Of a stretch of DNA of 64,000 nt, positions 18,099-27,442 are shown in pieces. The position numbers and the translations under genes were made by a program. Below the pieces are notes generated by a model. The model did no database searches. It saw only the letters and a program-made list of their open reading frames with translations, and was not told the origin of the DNA. Source of the DNA: Myxococcales bacterium (GTDB taxonomy: Bacteria; Myxococcota_A; Polyangia; Nannocystales; Nannocystaceae); the NCBI GenBank assembly GCA_020633315.1, contig JACKDV010000001.1:682001-746000 (forward strand). The letters are read 5' to 3'. The stretch's first letter is position 1. Each line of letters starts with the position of its first letter.

Positions 18099-18114
18099 CG
18101 GGGCCGTCCGTCGC

Positions 18115-18627
18115 CTACTGCAGCCCGTGCTTGCGTTTGATCGCCTCGAGCTGCTTCTGGTACTCGATCTCGAACGAGTTGGTGCCCTCGTTGAGGTGCT
18201 TGAGGTGACGGCGCACCTCACGATCGAGGTCGTCGTCGGCCTGCATGTTGCGGCGGAGCAGCTCCTTGAGCGTGCGACGCAGCGTGGCGTCGTCGGCGTA
18301 GACCTCCTCGACGAAGGCGGAGCGCATGAACAGCTCGATGAGCTGGTTGGCGATCCAGCTGATCGACTCGTCGCCGATGGCGAAGTCCTCTCGCTCCGCG
18401 AGCTGCCGCTTGGTGCGGAACAGGTCGGAGTAGGGCAGGCCCCTCGCCTCCAGGATGTCCTTGGCGGCCTCGGTGATCTCCCGGTCCTTGCGGATGTACT
18501 CGCGGAGGATCGACTCGACGTCGCGCTTGAATTCCTCTCGATCATTGATCTCGAGGTATTCGGGCACCACCAGGGTCCGAGCGATGACGTCGGTGATGTG
18601 CGGGATCTTACTCGCGTATAGTCGCAT
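18115..18627 (-). CDS. DUF507 family protein
   Basis: 170 residues from ATG 18627 (MRLYASKIPHITDVIARTL). That N-terminus and the repeated helical pattern with two related halves (about 1-85 and 86-170) match the DUF507 family of delta-proteobacteria and relatives. The protein is almost wholly alpha-helical and highly charged, with no membrane segment. The family has no established function that I know of. It is the first gene of a three-gene minus-strand operon and is divergent from the Nudix gene across 25 bases. Confidence 0.8.
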   Translation of the reverse strand: MRLYASKIPHITDVIARTLVVPEYLEINDREEFKRDVESILREYIRKDREITEAAKDILEARGLPYSDLFRTKRQLAEREDFAIGDESISWIANQLIELFMRSAFVEEVYADDATLRRTLKELLRRNMQADDDLDREVRRHLKHLNEGTNSFEIEYQKQLEAIKRKHGLQ

Positions 18628-18652
18628 GGACCTGCCGGCAGCATAGAGGCTA

Positions 18653-19177
18653 ATGTCCCGGTCCGTCCAGGAGCGGGGCACGACCGAGATGACGAGCGAC
18701 GAGCGACCCGTGCTGGTGGCGGCAGGCCTCGTCTGGCGCCCCGATGACGTGCTGCTGGTCCAGCGCCGACGGGCCGATGCCGAGCATGGCGCCGGGCTCT
18801 GGGAGCTGCCGGGCGGCAAGCTCGAGCGGGCCGAGCACCCCCGCGATGCGCTGGCCCGGGAGCTCGCCGAGGAGTGGGGACCCGCCGCCGCAGGGCTGCT
18901 CGTGGGGCCCGTGGCGGAGGTGTTGCACCATGTCTATCCGCCGCCGGGGCCCGAGGTGCTGCTGGTCGTCTACCACGTGGATGCCCGCGGCCTCGGTCCC
19001 GCGGGCGCTCCTGTCGAGGCCCTGGGCCTGCGGCCCGAGCCGGGGGTGGAGCTGGGTGCCTTCGCTCGCGTCGCGCTGCCGGTGGCAGAGTTCCTCGCCG
19101 CCGATCGTGGCTTGGTGGAGGCGGTCCGCGACGGTGCAATCGCAGCGCCCGCGGCCGGCTGGCGGGCGGCGCCGTAG
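18653..19177 (+). CDS. Nudix hydrolase (MutT-like)
   Basis: 174 residues. The Nudix box is complete: GGKLERAEHPRDALARELAE continuing into EWG, matching GX5EX7REUXEEXG at about residues 61-83. The preceding GLWELPGG is typical of 8-oxo-dGTP/CTP pyrophosphohydrolases of the MutT type. Nucleotide-pool cleaning is likely but the substrate is not determined by sequence. The start at 18653 has AGAGG four bases upstream; ATG 18689 (MTSDERP) is an alternative that would remove a short unstructured leader. It converges on mec with six bases between the two stops. Confidence 0.85.
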   Translation: MSRSVQERGTTEMTSDERPVLVAAGLVWRPDDVLLVQRRRADAEHGAGLWELPGGKLERAEHPRDALARELAEEWGPAAAGLLVGPVAEVLHHVYPPPGPEVLLVVYHVDARGLGPAGAPVEALGLRPEPGVELGAFARVALPVAEFLAADRGLVEAVRDGAIAAPAAGWRAAP

Positions 19178-19183
19178 GGCTTC

Positions 19184-19645
19184 TCACACGGGAGCGCCGT
19201 CGAAGCGGGCGATCTGCTCGTAGCGCTCGTCATCGAAGCGGCGGAACAGCAGGGCCTCGACCACCTCGTCCTCCTGCACGTCGACCACGAGGTAGTCCAC
19301 CGGCCAGTGGGTCGCGAGCGCGGCCCGGGTGTCCTCCTCGGAGAAGTACGCGCCCACCCGCGGGTGCGAGTGGTAGATGACGGTGGCCGGCCGCTCGCTG
19401 CCCAGGCTCTCGTCGAGGCGGCGGATGTCCTTGTAGTCGAGCATGTAGGCCGTGGCCGCGGTGCGCGGGTAGGTCTGGGGATCGACGCGGTGGTACTTGT
19501 CCATCACGTTGACGCAGCGCACCTGCTGCGCCTCCTCGCCCTGGCCGAGCACGTAGCCGCAGCACTCGTTGGGGAACTCCTCGCGGGCCTGCTGGTAGAT
19601 GGCCAGCAGCAGTTCGCGCGGCAGCACAGGCGCGTCACCAGACAT
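19184..19645 (-). CDS. mec: JAMM/MPN metalloprotease of the CysO pathway
   Basis: 153 residues with a complete JAMM zinc site: Glu27 in FPNECCG, His92 and His94 in YHSHP, and Ser102/Asp105 in FSEED. In mycobacteria Mec releases cysteine from the CysO-cysteine adduct; related enzymes also trim carrier-protein C-termini. Here the gene is the last of a minus-strand run and overlaps cysM by 11 bases. Because the adjacent CysO-like protein ends GGMR, this protease may do both the initial trimming and the final release. Function is assigned from motif plus gene order. Confidence 0.88.
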   Translation of the reverse strand: MSGDAPVLPRELLLAIYQQAREEFPNECCGYVLGQGEEAQQVRCVNVMDKYHRVDPQTYPRTAATAYMLDYKDIRRLDESLGSERPATVIYHSHPRVGAYFSEEDTRAALATHWPVDYLVVDVQEDEVVEALLFRRFDDERYEQIARFDGAPV

Positions 19646-20651
19646 AGTGCTTCTCCCACTTGAGCGGCGCGAAGTAGCGGTCGCCGCGATCGCAGAGCAC
19701 CGTCACCACCACGCCCCCCTCGCCGCGCCCCGACAGCTCCTTGGCCACGCGCAGGGCCCCGGCCACGTTGCCGCCGGCCGAGTGCCCCACGAACAGGCCC
19801 TCCTCCTCGGCGAGGCGCTCGGACATGTCCCAGCCCTCGTCGGTGGGCATCCAGATCATGTCGTCGAGCACCGACTCGTCGTAGATGGGCGGCACCAGGC
19901 TGCTGGGGATGTGCTTGAGCCCCTCGAGGCCGTGCATGGCGTCGTCGGGCTGGATCCCGATGCAGCGGATGCGCCGATCGTGCTGGTGCAGGAAGCGGGA
20001 GGTGCCCATCACCGTGCCGCTGGTGCCGATGCCGGTGACGAAGTGGGTCACCCGTCCCTGGGTCTGGGCCAGGATCTCCGGCCCCGTGCCGTCGAAGTGG
20101 GCGCGCCAGTTGGAGTCGTTGGCGTACTGGTTGGGGTAGTAGTAGCGCTCGGGGTGCAGGTCGACCAGCTCGCGCGCGTGCACGATGGCCCCGTCGCTGC
20201 CCTCCATGGGATCGGAGAAGATGAGCTCGGTGCCGAAGGCCGCGGTGACCTGCTTGCGCGGGTTGGACACGTTGCTGGGCATCACCAGGCTGATGGGGAT
20301 CCCCAGGGCCGAGCCGATGAGCGAGTAGGCGATGCCGGTGTTGCCGCTGGTGCTGTCGAGCAGGCGCACCCCGGGGCGCAGGTCGCCGCGGGCCAGGGCA
20401 TCTTGGATGATGCGCAGGGCGGCGCGGTCCTTGACCGAGCCGCCGGGGTTGGCGAACTCGCACTTGGCCCAGATCTCCACCCCCGGGGTCTGCTTGTCGA
20501 TGCGGCCGAGTCGGACCAGCGGCGTGTTGCCCACCAGCTCCACCACGCTGCCCGCCCGCGCCGGTCGACCCAGGCGCTGCTGCACGTGGAACGAGGCGGC
20601 CGCCGGCAGAGGGGACGCGGTTGGAGTCGAGGTGCGCATGCCGTCCATCAC
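19635..20651 (-). CDS. cysM: O-phosphoserine/CysO-type cysteine synthase (CysM)
   Basis: 338 residues, fold-type II PLP enzyme. The PLP lysine is Lys74 in NPGGSVKDRA, the substrate loop is DSTSGNTGIA, and the phosphate-binding GIGTSGTVMG is intact. Compared with the CysK in this operon it has a longer N-terminal leader and fits the mycobacterial CysM type, which uses thiocarboxylated CysO as sulfur donor. It is sandwiched between cysO (ATGA overlap at 20648-20651) and mec. Downstream internal starts exist, so the first 20 or so residues are uncertain. Confidence 0.9.
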   Translation of the reverse strand: MMDGMRTSTPTASPLPAAASFHVQQRLGRPARAGSVVELVGNTPLVRLGRIDKQTPGVEIWAKCEFANPGGSVKDRAALRIIQDALARGDLRPGVRLLDSTSGNTGIAYSLIGSALGIPISLVMPSNVSNPRKQVTAAFGTELIFSDPMEGSDGAIVHARELVDLHPERYYYPNQYANDSNWRAHFDGTGPEILAQTQGRVTHFVTGIGTSGTVMGTSRFLHQHDRRIRCIGIQPDDAMHGLEGLKHIPSSLVPPIYDESVLDDMIWMPTDEGWDMSERLAEEEGLFVGHSAGGNVAGALRVAKELSGRGEGGVVVTVLCDRGDRYFAPLKWEKHYVW

Positions 20652-20926
20652 CGCATGCCGCCGGCGATCGCAGGAACGATGCTCACCTCGTCATCGTCCT
20701 TGACCGCGGTCTGCAGGTTGTCGAGGAAGCGGATGTCCTCCTCGCCCACGAAGATGTTGACGAAGCGACGCACGGCGCCCTTGTCGTCGCAGATGCGCTC
20801 GCGGATGCCGGGGTGGGCCGCCTCGAGCGACTCGAGCACCGCGCCCACGGTGCTGCCGCTGATGCTGACTTCCTCGGCGCCCGCGGTGTACTTGCGCAGG
20901 GGGGTGGGGATGCGAACGGTGGCCAT
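20648..20926 (-). CDS. cysO: CysO-like sulfur-carrier protein, precursor form (ends GGMR)
   Basis: 92 residues of the ThiS/MoaD ubiquitin-like family: MATVRIPTPLRKYTAG at the start, a conserved NIFVGEEDIRFLDNLQTAV, then DDDEVSIVPAIAGG. The double glycine (89-90) that becomes a thiocarboxylate is followed by Met91-Arg92, so the protein must be trimmed before activation, as shown for other carrier proteins paired with JAMM proteases. It lies between the E1-like gene and cysM. A 75-base gap containing a hairpin precedes it. Confidence 0.9.
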   Translation of the reverse strand: MATVRIPTPLRKYTAGAEEVSISGSTVGAVLESLEAAHPGIRERICDDKGAVRRFVNIFVGEEDIRFLDNLQTAVKDDDEVSIVPAIAGGMR

Positions 20927-20972
20927 TGTGTTGGTGGTCTCCTGATGTGCTCGGTCTAGGGAAGGGGCGCGG

Positions 20973-20988
20973 GTCGGCGGGTGCCGAC
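20973..20988 (-). other. Intercistronic hairpin between the E1-like gene and cysO
   Basis: GTCGGC (20973-20978) pairs perfectly with GCCGAC (20983-20988) around a four-base loop in the only sizeable gap of the sulfur operon. It could tune the ratio of cysO-cysM-mec to the upstream genes, by attenuation or mRNA processing. No T-run follows. Confidence 0.35.
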
Positions 20989-21002
20989 GCCCGGGGAGGA
21001 TC

Positions 21003-21707
21003 TCAGGGAGGGGAGGCGAGGGGCGAGGGGCGAGCCACGGCCAGCCGGTGGGCGGGGCAGCCGGCGCGGAGGTGGGGGGCCAGGCGCTGGACCCGGGCGT
21101 GGAGCATGTCGATGGCCCACAGCTGCCCGGCCACCGTGCCGTCGCCCTCGGCCAGGCGCAGCGCGAGCTGGGCCATGAGCATGCCGATGTGGCCGACCCC
21201 CGAGCCGATCACGCCGGCCTCGTCGCAGCGGGGGACCAGCTCGGCGGGGGGCGGGGCCTCGTACACGCAGCGGTAGCAGGCCGCGCCCGGGCGCACCGCG
21301 AGCGCCTGCCCGTGCCAGCCCAGCGCGGCGCCCACGACCAGCGGGACCCCGTGGGCCAGGCACGCGTCGTTGAACGCGAACTTGAGCGCGGGCTGATCGC
21401 TGCACTCGAGCACGACCGCCGCCGCGGGCAGCCCGGCTACGAAGGCCGGGACCTCCGAGGGCATCAGGCGCCGTCGCACGGGCTCGATGGCCAGGCCGGG
21501 CAGTCGTCGCGCCGCGGCCTCCACCTTGAGCGCACCCACGTCGCCCACGTCGTAGAGCACCTGGCGCTGCAGGTTGTGGACCTCCACTCGATCGTGGTCG
21601 AGCACGATCGCCCGCCTCGCGCCCGCGGCCGACAGCGCCAGCAGGGCGGGGCAGCCCAGCCCTCCGGCACCGATCACCACGAAGCACGCGGAGCGGAGCG
21701 TGGTCAT
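21003..21707 (-). CDS. ThiF/MoeB-type E1 adenylyltransferase for the sulfur carrier
   Basis: 234 residues. The Rossmann ATP site is GAGGLG (13-18), followed by the family's NLQRQVLY (45-52) and the helix with CSDQ. The catalytic-loop PRCDEAGVIG matches the Cys region of MoeB/ThiF. One CxxC (CYRC) is present but the second zinc pair is reduced to a single Cys (RAGCPAH). There is no C-terminal rhodanese domain, so sulfur must come from another donor. It probably adenylates the trimmed CysO C-terminus. Seven bases separate it from cysK upstream. Confidence 0.85.
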   Translation of the reverse strand: MTTLRSACFVVIGAGGLGCPALLALSAAGARRAIVLDHDRVEVHNLQRQVLYDVGDVGALKVEAAARRLPGLAIEPVRRRLMPSEVPAFVAGLPAAAVVLECSDQPALKFAFNDACLAHGVPLVVGAALGWHGQALAVRPGAACYRCVYEAPPPAELVPRCDEAGVIGSGVGHIGMLMAQLALRLAEGDGTVAGQLWAIDMLHARVQRLAPHLRAGCPAHRLAVARPSPLASPP

Positions 21708-21713
21708 GGGCCC

Positions 21714-22676
<963 letters not shown>

Positions 22677-22708
22677 GCGGCCTCCGTAGGACCCGTCCGA
22701 TGAACCCG

Positions 22709-23122
22709 TCAGATGACGTAGTTGGCCGCGCTGCGACGATGCCGATCGCGGGCCTCGCCCAGGAGCTGATCGAGCTTGAGATCGCCGACCGCCTTCTGGA
22801 GGCGGTCGTCGACCGAGCGCTCCACGAGCGCCGTGATCTCGTCCTGGGGCTCGCCGGTGGAGCTCGATGATCCGTTGCTCGACAGCGCGCGCAGGACCTC
22901 CGCGATGACGATCTCACCCGGCGGCTTCGCCAAGCGGTATCCTCCGCGGGGTCCACGCTTGCCCACCACGAAGCCGGCCCGGCGGAGCTCCCCGATGATT
23001 TCTTCGAGATATCGCGAGGGAATCGCCTGGTGCTCCGCGATCACCTGAGCGGACGCATATCCGCGGTGAGCGACGTGGCACAGGGCCCTCAGACCGTATC
23101 GAGCTTTGGTGGTCAACCTCAT
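22709..23122 (-). CDS. Rrf2-family repressor of the sulfur operon (cluster-less)
   Basis: 137 residues. The start MRLTTKARYGLRAL and winged helix (IPSRYLEEIIGELRRAGFVVGKRGPRGGYRLA) are those of Rrf2 proteins such as IscR and CymR. The three-Cys Fe-S motif of IscR is absent: only Cys15 is present. It is therefore more like CymR, the Rrf2 regulator of cysteine metabolism that works with CysK. Being first in a cys operon it likely controls its own operon. On its strand TATAAA lies directly before the ATG (23122), so the transcript may be leaderless or start further upstream. Confidence 0.88.
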   Translation of the reverse strand: MRLTTKARYGLRALCHVAHRGYASAQVIAEHQAIPSRYLEEIIGELRRAGFVVGKRGPRGGYRLAKPPGEIVIAEVLRALSSNGSSSSTGEPQDEITALVERSVDDRLQKAVGDLKLDQLLGEARDRHRRSAANYVI

Positions 23123-23270
23123 TTATACGGTAACCCTGGAGGAAACCGGGAACGAGCTTGCCACATCCGGGGGGGCTTGGCCAGGCCCGACCGAGCCGAG
23201 GGGCGAGCCGCCGACGGAAAGCGGGCCGACTCGAATGGGGGATCTGGTTGCGTAGATCACGCGAGGGCAG

Positions 23271-23299
23271 TTGACAGCCAGGGGCCGAGGTGGAAAAAG
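23271..23299 (+). promoter_or_regulatory. Candidate efp promoter
   Basis: A perfect -35 TTGACA at 23271-23276 is followed after 17 bases by AAAAAG at 23294-23299, a weak -10. It is oriented toward efp, about 50 bases before its start, in the 228-base divergent region shared with the Rrf2 gene. In the same region, on the other strand near the Rrf2 gene, GGTTTCC and GGTTACC form a direct repeat that could be an operator. Confidence 0.4.
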
Positions 23300-23350
23300 C
23301 TCGCGCGCCGGCCGTCGCCCGGCCCCCCTTGCCCTCGAAGGATCCGCCCA

Positions 23351-23953
23351 ATGGGAAGCGTGATGGACGTCAGTGAGCTGAAGAAGAACGCCAAGGTCGA
23401 GATGGACGGCCACCCCTACGTGGTGACCGAGTTCCAGTTCGTCAAGCCGGGCAAGGGGCAGGGCCTGTACAAGTGCAAGCTCAAGAACATGATCACCGGC
23501 GCGGTGCTCGACCGGACCTGGCGCTCGGGCGAGAAGCTCGAGTCGGCCAACGTGGACTCGCGGACGATGCAGTTCCTGTTCTCGGGTGGCGGCGCCCATA
23601 CGTTCATGGACAGCGCCAACTACGAGCAGGTCGAGCTGTCGGAGGACCTGGTGGGCGACGACAAGTACTTCTTGCTCGACGCGCCCCAGCCGGGCAGCGA
23701 TCAGCCCATCGCCTACAACGTGCTGTTCTACAACAACCGCCCGGTGGGCCTGGACGTGCCCAGCCACCTGGTCATGGAGGTCACCGAGTGCGAGCCCGGG
23801 GTCAAGGGCGACACGGCGACCAACGTGACCAAGGGAGCCACCGTGCAGACCGGTCTCGAGGTCCAGGTGCCCCTGTTCATCAAGCAGGGCGACATGATCA
23901 AGATCGACACGCGTAGCAAGAGCTACGTCGAGCGTGTCAACGTCAACAAGTAG
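23351..23953 (+). CDS. efp: Translation elongation factor P
   Basis: 200 residues from ATG 23351; a second ATG at 23363 (MDVSELKKN) gives the more usual length, but AAGGA lies eight bases before 23351. All three OB-like EF-P domains are present. The modified lysine lies in VKPGKGQG (Lys35 from 23351), and the C-terminal IKIDTRSKSYVERV is family-typical. EF-P relieves ribosome stalling at proline runs; this window encodes such proteins (the TonB-like protein with a run of prolines at 27443). The next gene, epmA, overlaps its last 20 bases and supplies the lysyl modification. Confidence 0.96.
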   Translation: MGSVMDVSELKKNAKVEMDGHPYVVTEFQFVKPGKGQGLYKCKLKNMITGAVLDRTWRSGEKLESANVDSRTMQFLFSGGGAHTFMDSANYEQVELSEDLVGDDKYFLLDAPQPGSDQPIAYNVLFYNNRPVGLDVPSHLVMEVTECEPGVKGDTATNVTKGATVQTGLEVQVPLFIKQGDMIKIDTRSKSYVERVNVNK

Positions 23954-24998
23954 CTCGCGGCCGCCGCTTGCGTGGCCGCAGCGCGTGGCCGTGTGGGACG
24001 CGGCGCTGCGGGCCGTGCGATCCGAGCTGCGGGGGCGGGGCCTGGCCGAGGTCCTCACCCCGCTGCGCCTGCCCGCGGTGGCGGTGGAGCCGTTCATCGA
24101 GCCCATCGCCGCGCCGCCGGGGCTGCTGGCCACGAGCCCCGAGCTGCCCATGAAGCGGCTGCTGTGTCGGGGGGCTCCGTCGATCTTCCAGGTCACGCCG
24201 TGCTTCCGCGCGGCCGAGCACGGCGACCTGCACCGCGAGGAGTTCCACATGGTGGAGTGGTACCGCGTGGCCGCCGACGCGCCGGCGGTGCGCGGCGACG
24301 TGGAGCGGGTGGTGGAGGCGGTCTTCGAGGCGGTGGCCGGGGTCCTGCCCGAGCCCCCGGTGGCCCCGCCCCGGGCGTGGATCGAGGCGCAGGCCGTGCC
24401 GCTGATGGCCGAGACCCTGGGCGTGACCCTTCGCGGGGACGAGGACGCACCGGCCCTGCGCGCGGCGCTGCGGCCTGTAAGCGCCCGCCTGGGCGACCCG
24501 TTGGCCACCGTACGGGATGACCGCCTCGCCACATCGCCCCGGGCCCACGCGCTGGCGGCCTGGACGGCCCTGTTCTCGGCGTGGTGCGACGTGGAGCTCG
24601 ACCCCTGGCTGGCGGCACGGCGCGACACCGGGGTGCACCTGGTCGAGCTGCCGCCCGCGCTGGCGGCCCTGTCGGAGGTTGCGGCGTCCGAGCGCGACGC
24701 CACGCGCACGGTGGCGCATCGCTTCGAGAGCCACGTGCACGGCCGCGAGCTGGCCAATGGCTACCGAGAGCTGCGCGATGCCGACGAGCAGCGCCGTCGC
24801 TTCGCCGACGTCAACGCGCTGCGGGCCTCGCTGGACGAGCCCGCGCTGCCCGTCGACGAGGCCTTCCTCGAGGATCTGCGCGCGCCCGGGCTGCCGCCCT
24901 GCGCCGGCGTGGCGCTGGGCCTCGATCGCCTGGTGCTGCTCGCCTGCGGCCGCCGACGCCTGGCCGACGTGGCGCTCGAGCTGCCCGCCGCTCCCTGA
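23934..24998 (+). CDS. epmA: EF-P lysine lysyltransferase (PoxA/GenX)
   Basis: 354 residues resembling the catalytic core of class II lysyl-tRNA synthetase without an anticodon-binding domain. Motif 2 is seen as FRAAEHGDLHREEFHMVEWY, then ANGYREL, and motif 3 as GVALGLDRLVLLA. This is the EpmA family, which attaches beta-lysine to EF-P. GTG 23934 lies inside the efp 3' end in another frame, so translation is coupled; GTG 23985 is an alternative start. A small lysine 2,3-aminomutase (EpmB) gene, usual partner in making beta-lysine, is not in the window. Length is slightly above the family norm. Confidence 0.93.
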   Translation: MSTSTSSSRPPLAWPQRVAVWDAALRAVRSELRGRGLAEVLTPLRLPAVAVEPFIEPIAAPPGLLATSPELPMKRLLCRGAPSIFQVTPCFRAAEHGDLHREEFHMVEWYRVAADAPAVRGDVERVVEAVFEAVAGVLPEPPVAPPRAWIEAQAVPLMAETLGVTLRGDEDAPALRAALRPVSARLGDPLATVRDDRLATSPRAHALAAWTALFSAWCDVELDPWLAARRDTGVHLVELPPALAALSEVAASERDATRTVAHRFESHVHGRELANGYRELRDADEQRRRFADVNALRASLDEPALPVDEAFLEDLRAPGLPPCAGVALGLDRLVLLACGRRRLADVALELPAAP

Positions 24999-25199
24999 GC
25001 GCTCCGCCGCGCGCCCGGGCGCGGATCGGGCCTTGGGATGGATTGCCAGAACGCGGGCTCGAGCTCGTCCGTAGGACGGCTCGGGACCTCGATGACCGAG
25101 ACCTCTGCGGCTCGTGCATGCGCACCAGCGCGGGGGCCGGGCCGCCGCATGCCCGCGAGACGAGCGGGCCACCACCAACGAGACGAGGGAGGGATCCAG

Positions 25200-26027
25200 A
25201 TGGTCGCAGCACGATTCGACACCCTGATCGGACACCAGGTGGAGCTCTCGGAGCGCCGCCGACGGATGATGAGCAGCGCGCTGATGGCCGCCGTGCTGAG
25301 CATGGCCGCCGGCACCACCGCCTACGTGGGCGACAAGATGGGGATCACCATGGTCGCCCCGCCGAGCAATGCCTACGCGGTGACGCTGCAGGTGCTCGAG
25401 GTCCCGCCGCCGCCCCAGATCCCCGAGCGCCCCGAGGGCGGCGGGGCCGTGGATGCGAAGGACGATCCCGAGACCTCGCCCCCGGAGCCCGCGCCCCGCG
25501 TCGAGGAGGCCCCCACCGAGCAGATCCCCATCGATCTCGCCAAGCCCCCGCGACGTCTGGGCGCAGCGGGCAGCGGCAAGGAGGGAGGCCTGGCCGGGGG
25601 CTCGGGAGGACCGGGCCTGCCCGGGATCGGAGGGCCGCCGGGGATCGGCACCTGCGTGCTGCCGCCCTGCGTGGGCACGCCGATCCCACGAGTCGTGCGA
25701 CCGCCGAGCCCGGCCCCTCGCACCGAGCTGCCGATCGATGCGGCACGGGCCACCGCGACCTACGACCCCGATCCGGATCCCAAGGCCCTCGCTCGCACGG
25801 AGACCGGCCGATCCAATCGCCGGGCCGGCCGCAGCTCGGTCCACTTCTGTATCGACGAGCGCGGGCGGACCTTCGACCTGAGCACCCAGCGGGGCTTTCG
25901 CGGCGATCCCGAGGTCGACCGGATCTGCCGCCAGACCGTGGCCAAATGGCGCTTCACGCCCATGCGCGTGGGGGGCAAGGCCCGCACGACCTGCTCCACC
26001 GTGACCTTCGAGATCCAGTTCGACTGA
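25200..26027 (+). CDS. TonB-family energy-transduction protein 1
   Basis: 275 residues from ATG 25200, preceded by AGGGAGGG. One N-terminal membrane helix (SALMAAVLSMAAGTTAYVG, about 28-46) leads to a Pro-rich periplasmic linker and a Gly-rich patch. The C-terminal domain of about 90 residues is TonB-like, ending with VDRICRQTVAKWRFTPMRVG and a final beta strand. It is a clear paralogue of the protein at 27443; both share the helix-proximal DKMxIxMVxPP and three cysteines in the terminal domain. It probably links the ExbB/ExbD motor to an outer-membrane partner. Confidence 0.85.
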   Translation: MVAARFDTLIGHQVELSERRRRMMSSALMAAVLSMAAGTTAYVGDKMGITMVAPPSNAYAVTLQVLEVPPPPQIPERPEGGGAVDAKDDPETSPPEPAPRVEEAPTEQIPIDLAKPPRRLGAAGSGKEGGLAGGSGGPGLPGIGGPPGIGTCVLPPCVGTPIPRVVRPPSPAPRTELPIDAARATATYDPDPDPKALARTETGRSNRRAGRSSVHFCIDERGRTFDLSTQRGFRGDPEVDRICRQTVAKWRFTPMRVGGKARTTCSTVTFEIQFD

Positions 26028-26289
26028 CCCCGGGCCCGGGGCCGCTTGACGAGACCGGTCCGGTCGGGGCACCAACGGGGGGACGACCGGACCCCCGTCC
26101 TCCCCCTGGCCCGTCTCGTGTAAGGCGCGACCGGGTCCATCGTTGCGGGGCGGATCGAGGGGCACCGACCCCGTCGTCGCCCATGAGCCCGCTCAGGCGC
26201 GGTCGACACGCCACCCAGCCGCCGTCAACGCCATCACCGCGAGGGGACTGAAGAATTTGCGCCGGTTCTCATGTACACTGCGACCCTCC

Positions 26290-27381
26290 ATGGGCCGTTT
26301 CGTCGTCGCCAATGGTCGTCGTGGCCTCGCCGCCTTCGTGGTGGGGTCGTTGCTCGTGCTGAGCAGCGCGAGCGGCTGCGCCAAGATCGAGTCCTTCGAC
26401 CTCATCCGCGAGGGCAACTCGCTCTACAAGGATGCGAAGTTCGTCGAGGCCATCGACAAGTACAACGCCGCCGAAGCAGTGTGGGACGACCATCTCAAGC
26501 TGTATTGGAATCGCGCATGCGCGGCCGAGAGCCAGGTGATGCGCATGAAGGACCCCGAGCAGCGCGAGGCTCGGCGGGGCTACGCCGACATGGCGCTCAA
26601 GGACTTCCAGACCTGGTACGAGCGCCTGCCCCCCGAGGAGAAGACCACCGAGGCCGAGGAGCTGGTGCTCGAGCACCGGCTCAACATCCTCCACGCCGAC
26701 GAGCGCTGTGACGACCTGCTGACCTACTGGTTCGAGAAGCAGCGGACGGATCCGAACAACGAGAACATCTACGGCGCCGTCATCCGCCAGTACGAGCAGT
26801 GTGGCAACGACGCCAAGGTCGAGGAGTGGTACGTCAAGCGCACCGAGGACTTCCCCCAGAGCGTCAAGGCCTGGCACGCGCTGGCGATCCGCCGCTTCGA
26901 TCCGCTGTGGCCCGAGGCCGAGTCGGGGCTGCCCTACAACGAGAGCCTGCCGCCGGCCGAGCGGATCAAGGTGGCCGACGAGGTGCTCGGCCTGCTCGAC
27001 AAGGCGCTGGCCATCGACCCCAAGTTCCGCGATGCCTACGTGTGGCGCTCGATGGCGTACACGCAGAAGAGCCAGGCTCGCATCGTCGTGGACGAGCCCG
27101 AGTTCCCCGAGGAGAAGCTCGAGGCGATCCTCGCTCGCGAGGACCTGATGCTCGCCTGGAAGCAGCAGAAGGCCGTCTGTGACCTCGACCAGATCCCCGA
27201 TTGCCCGACCGATCTGGAGGAGCTCAAGAAGCTCGAGGCGCCGTGCTGTCCGCCGCCGCCCCTGAGCCCGACCGAGCAGGCCGAGGATGCGGCGCGCAAG
27301 CTCGAGCTCGAGGCGGAGATCGCCAATCCTCCCGAGGAAGAGCCCGAGGACACCAAGAAGAAGGGGAAGCGGAAGCGGTAG
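26290..27381 (+). CDS. TPR lipoprotein of the TonB/ExbBD cluster
   Basis: 363 residues from ATG 26290. The signal peptide ends in SSASGC (Cys30), a usable lipobox, so it is probably a lipoprotein. TPR-like helices follow, the first being IREGNSLYKDAKFVEAIDKYNAAE (its first part shown: IREGNSLYKDAKFVEA). The protein ends with an acidic and then Lys-rich tail (about 330-363). It lies between two TonB-like genes and before exbB/exbD. In gliding-motility and Tol-type envelope machines a TPR lipoprotein often bridges such parts, so an accessory role is inferred. TACACT 15 bases before the ATG could be a -10 box. Confidence 0.82.
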   Translation: MGRFVVANGRRGLAAFVVGSLLVLSSASGCAKIESFDLIREGNSLYKDAKFVEAIDKYNAAEAVWDDHLKLYWNRACAAESQVMRMKDPEQREARRGYADMALKDFQTWYERLPPEEKTTEAEELVLEHRLNILHADERCDDLLTYWFEKQRTDPNNENIYGAVIRQYEQCGNDAKVEEWYVKRTEDFPQSVKAWHALAIRRFDPLWPEAESGLPYNESLPPAERIKVADEVLGLLDKALAIDPKFRDAYVWRSMAYTQKSQARIVVDEPEFPEEKLEAILAREDLMLAWKQQKAVCDLDQIPDCPTDLEELKKLEAPCCPPPPLSPTEQAEDAARKLELEAEIANPPEEEPEDTKKKGKRKR

Positions 27382-27442
27382 CGCCGGATCGGCGTCACGA
27401 GCGTTCGCAGGGATCCGTCCAGCAGCGCCGAGGATCACGACG

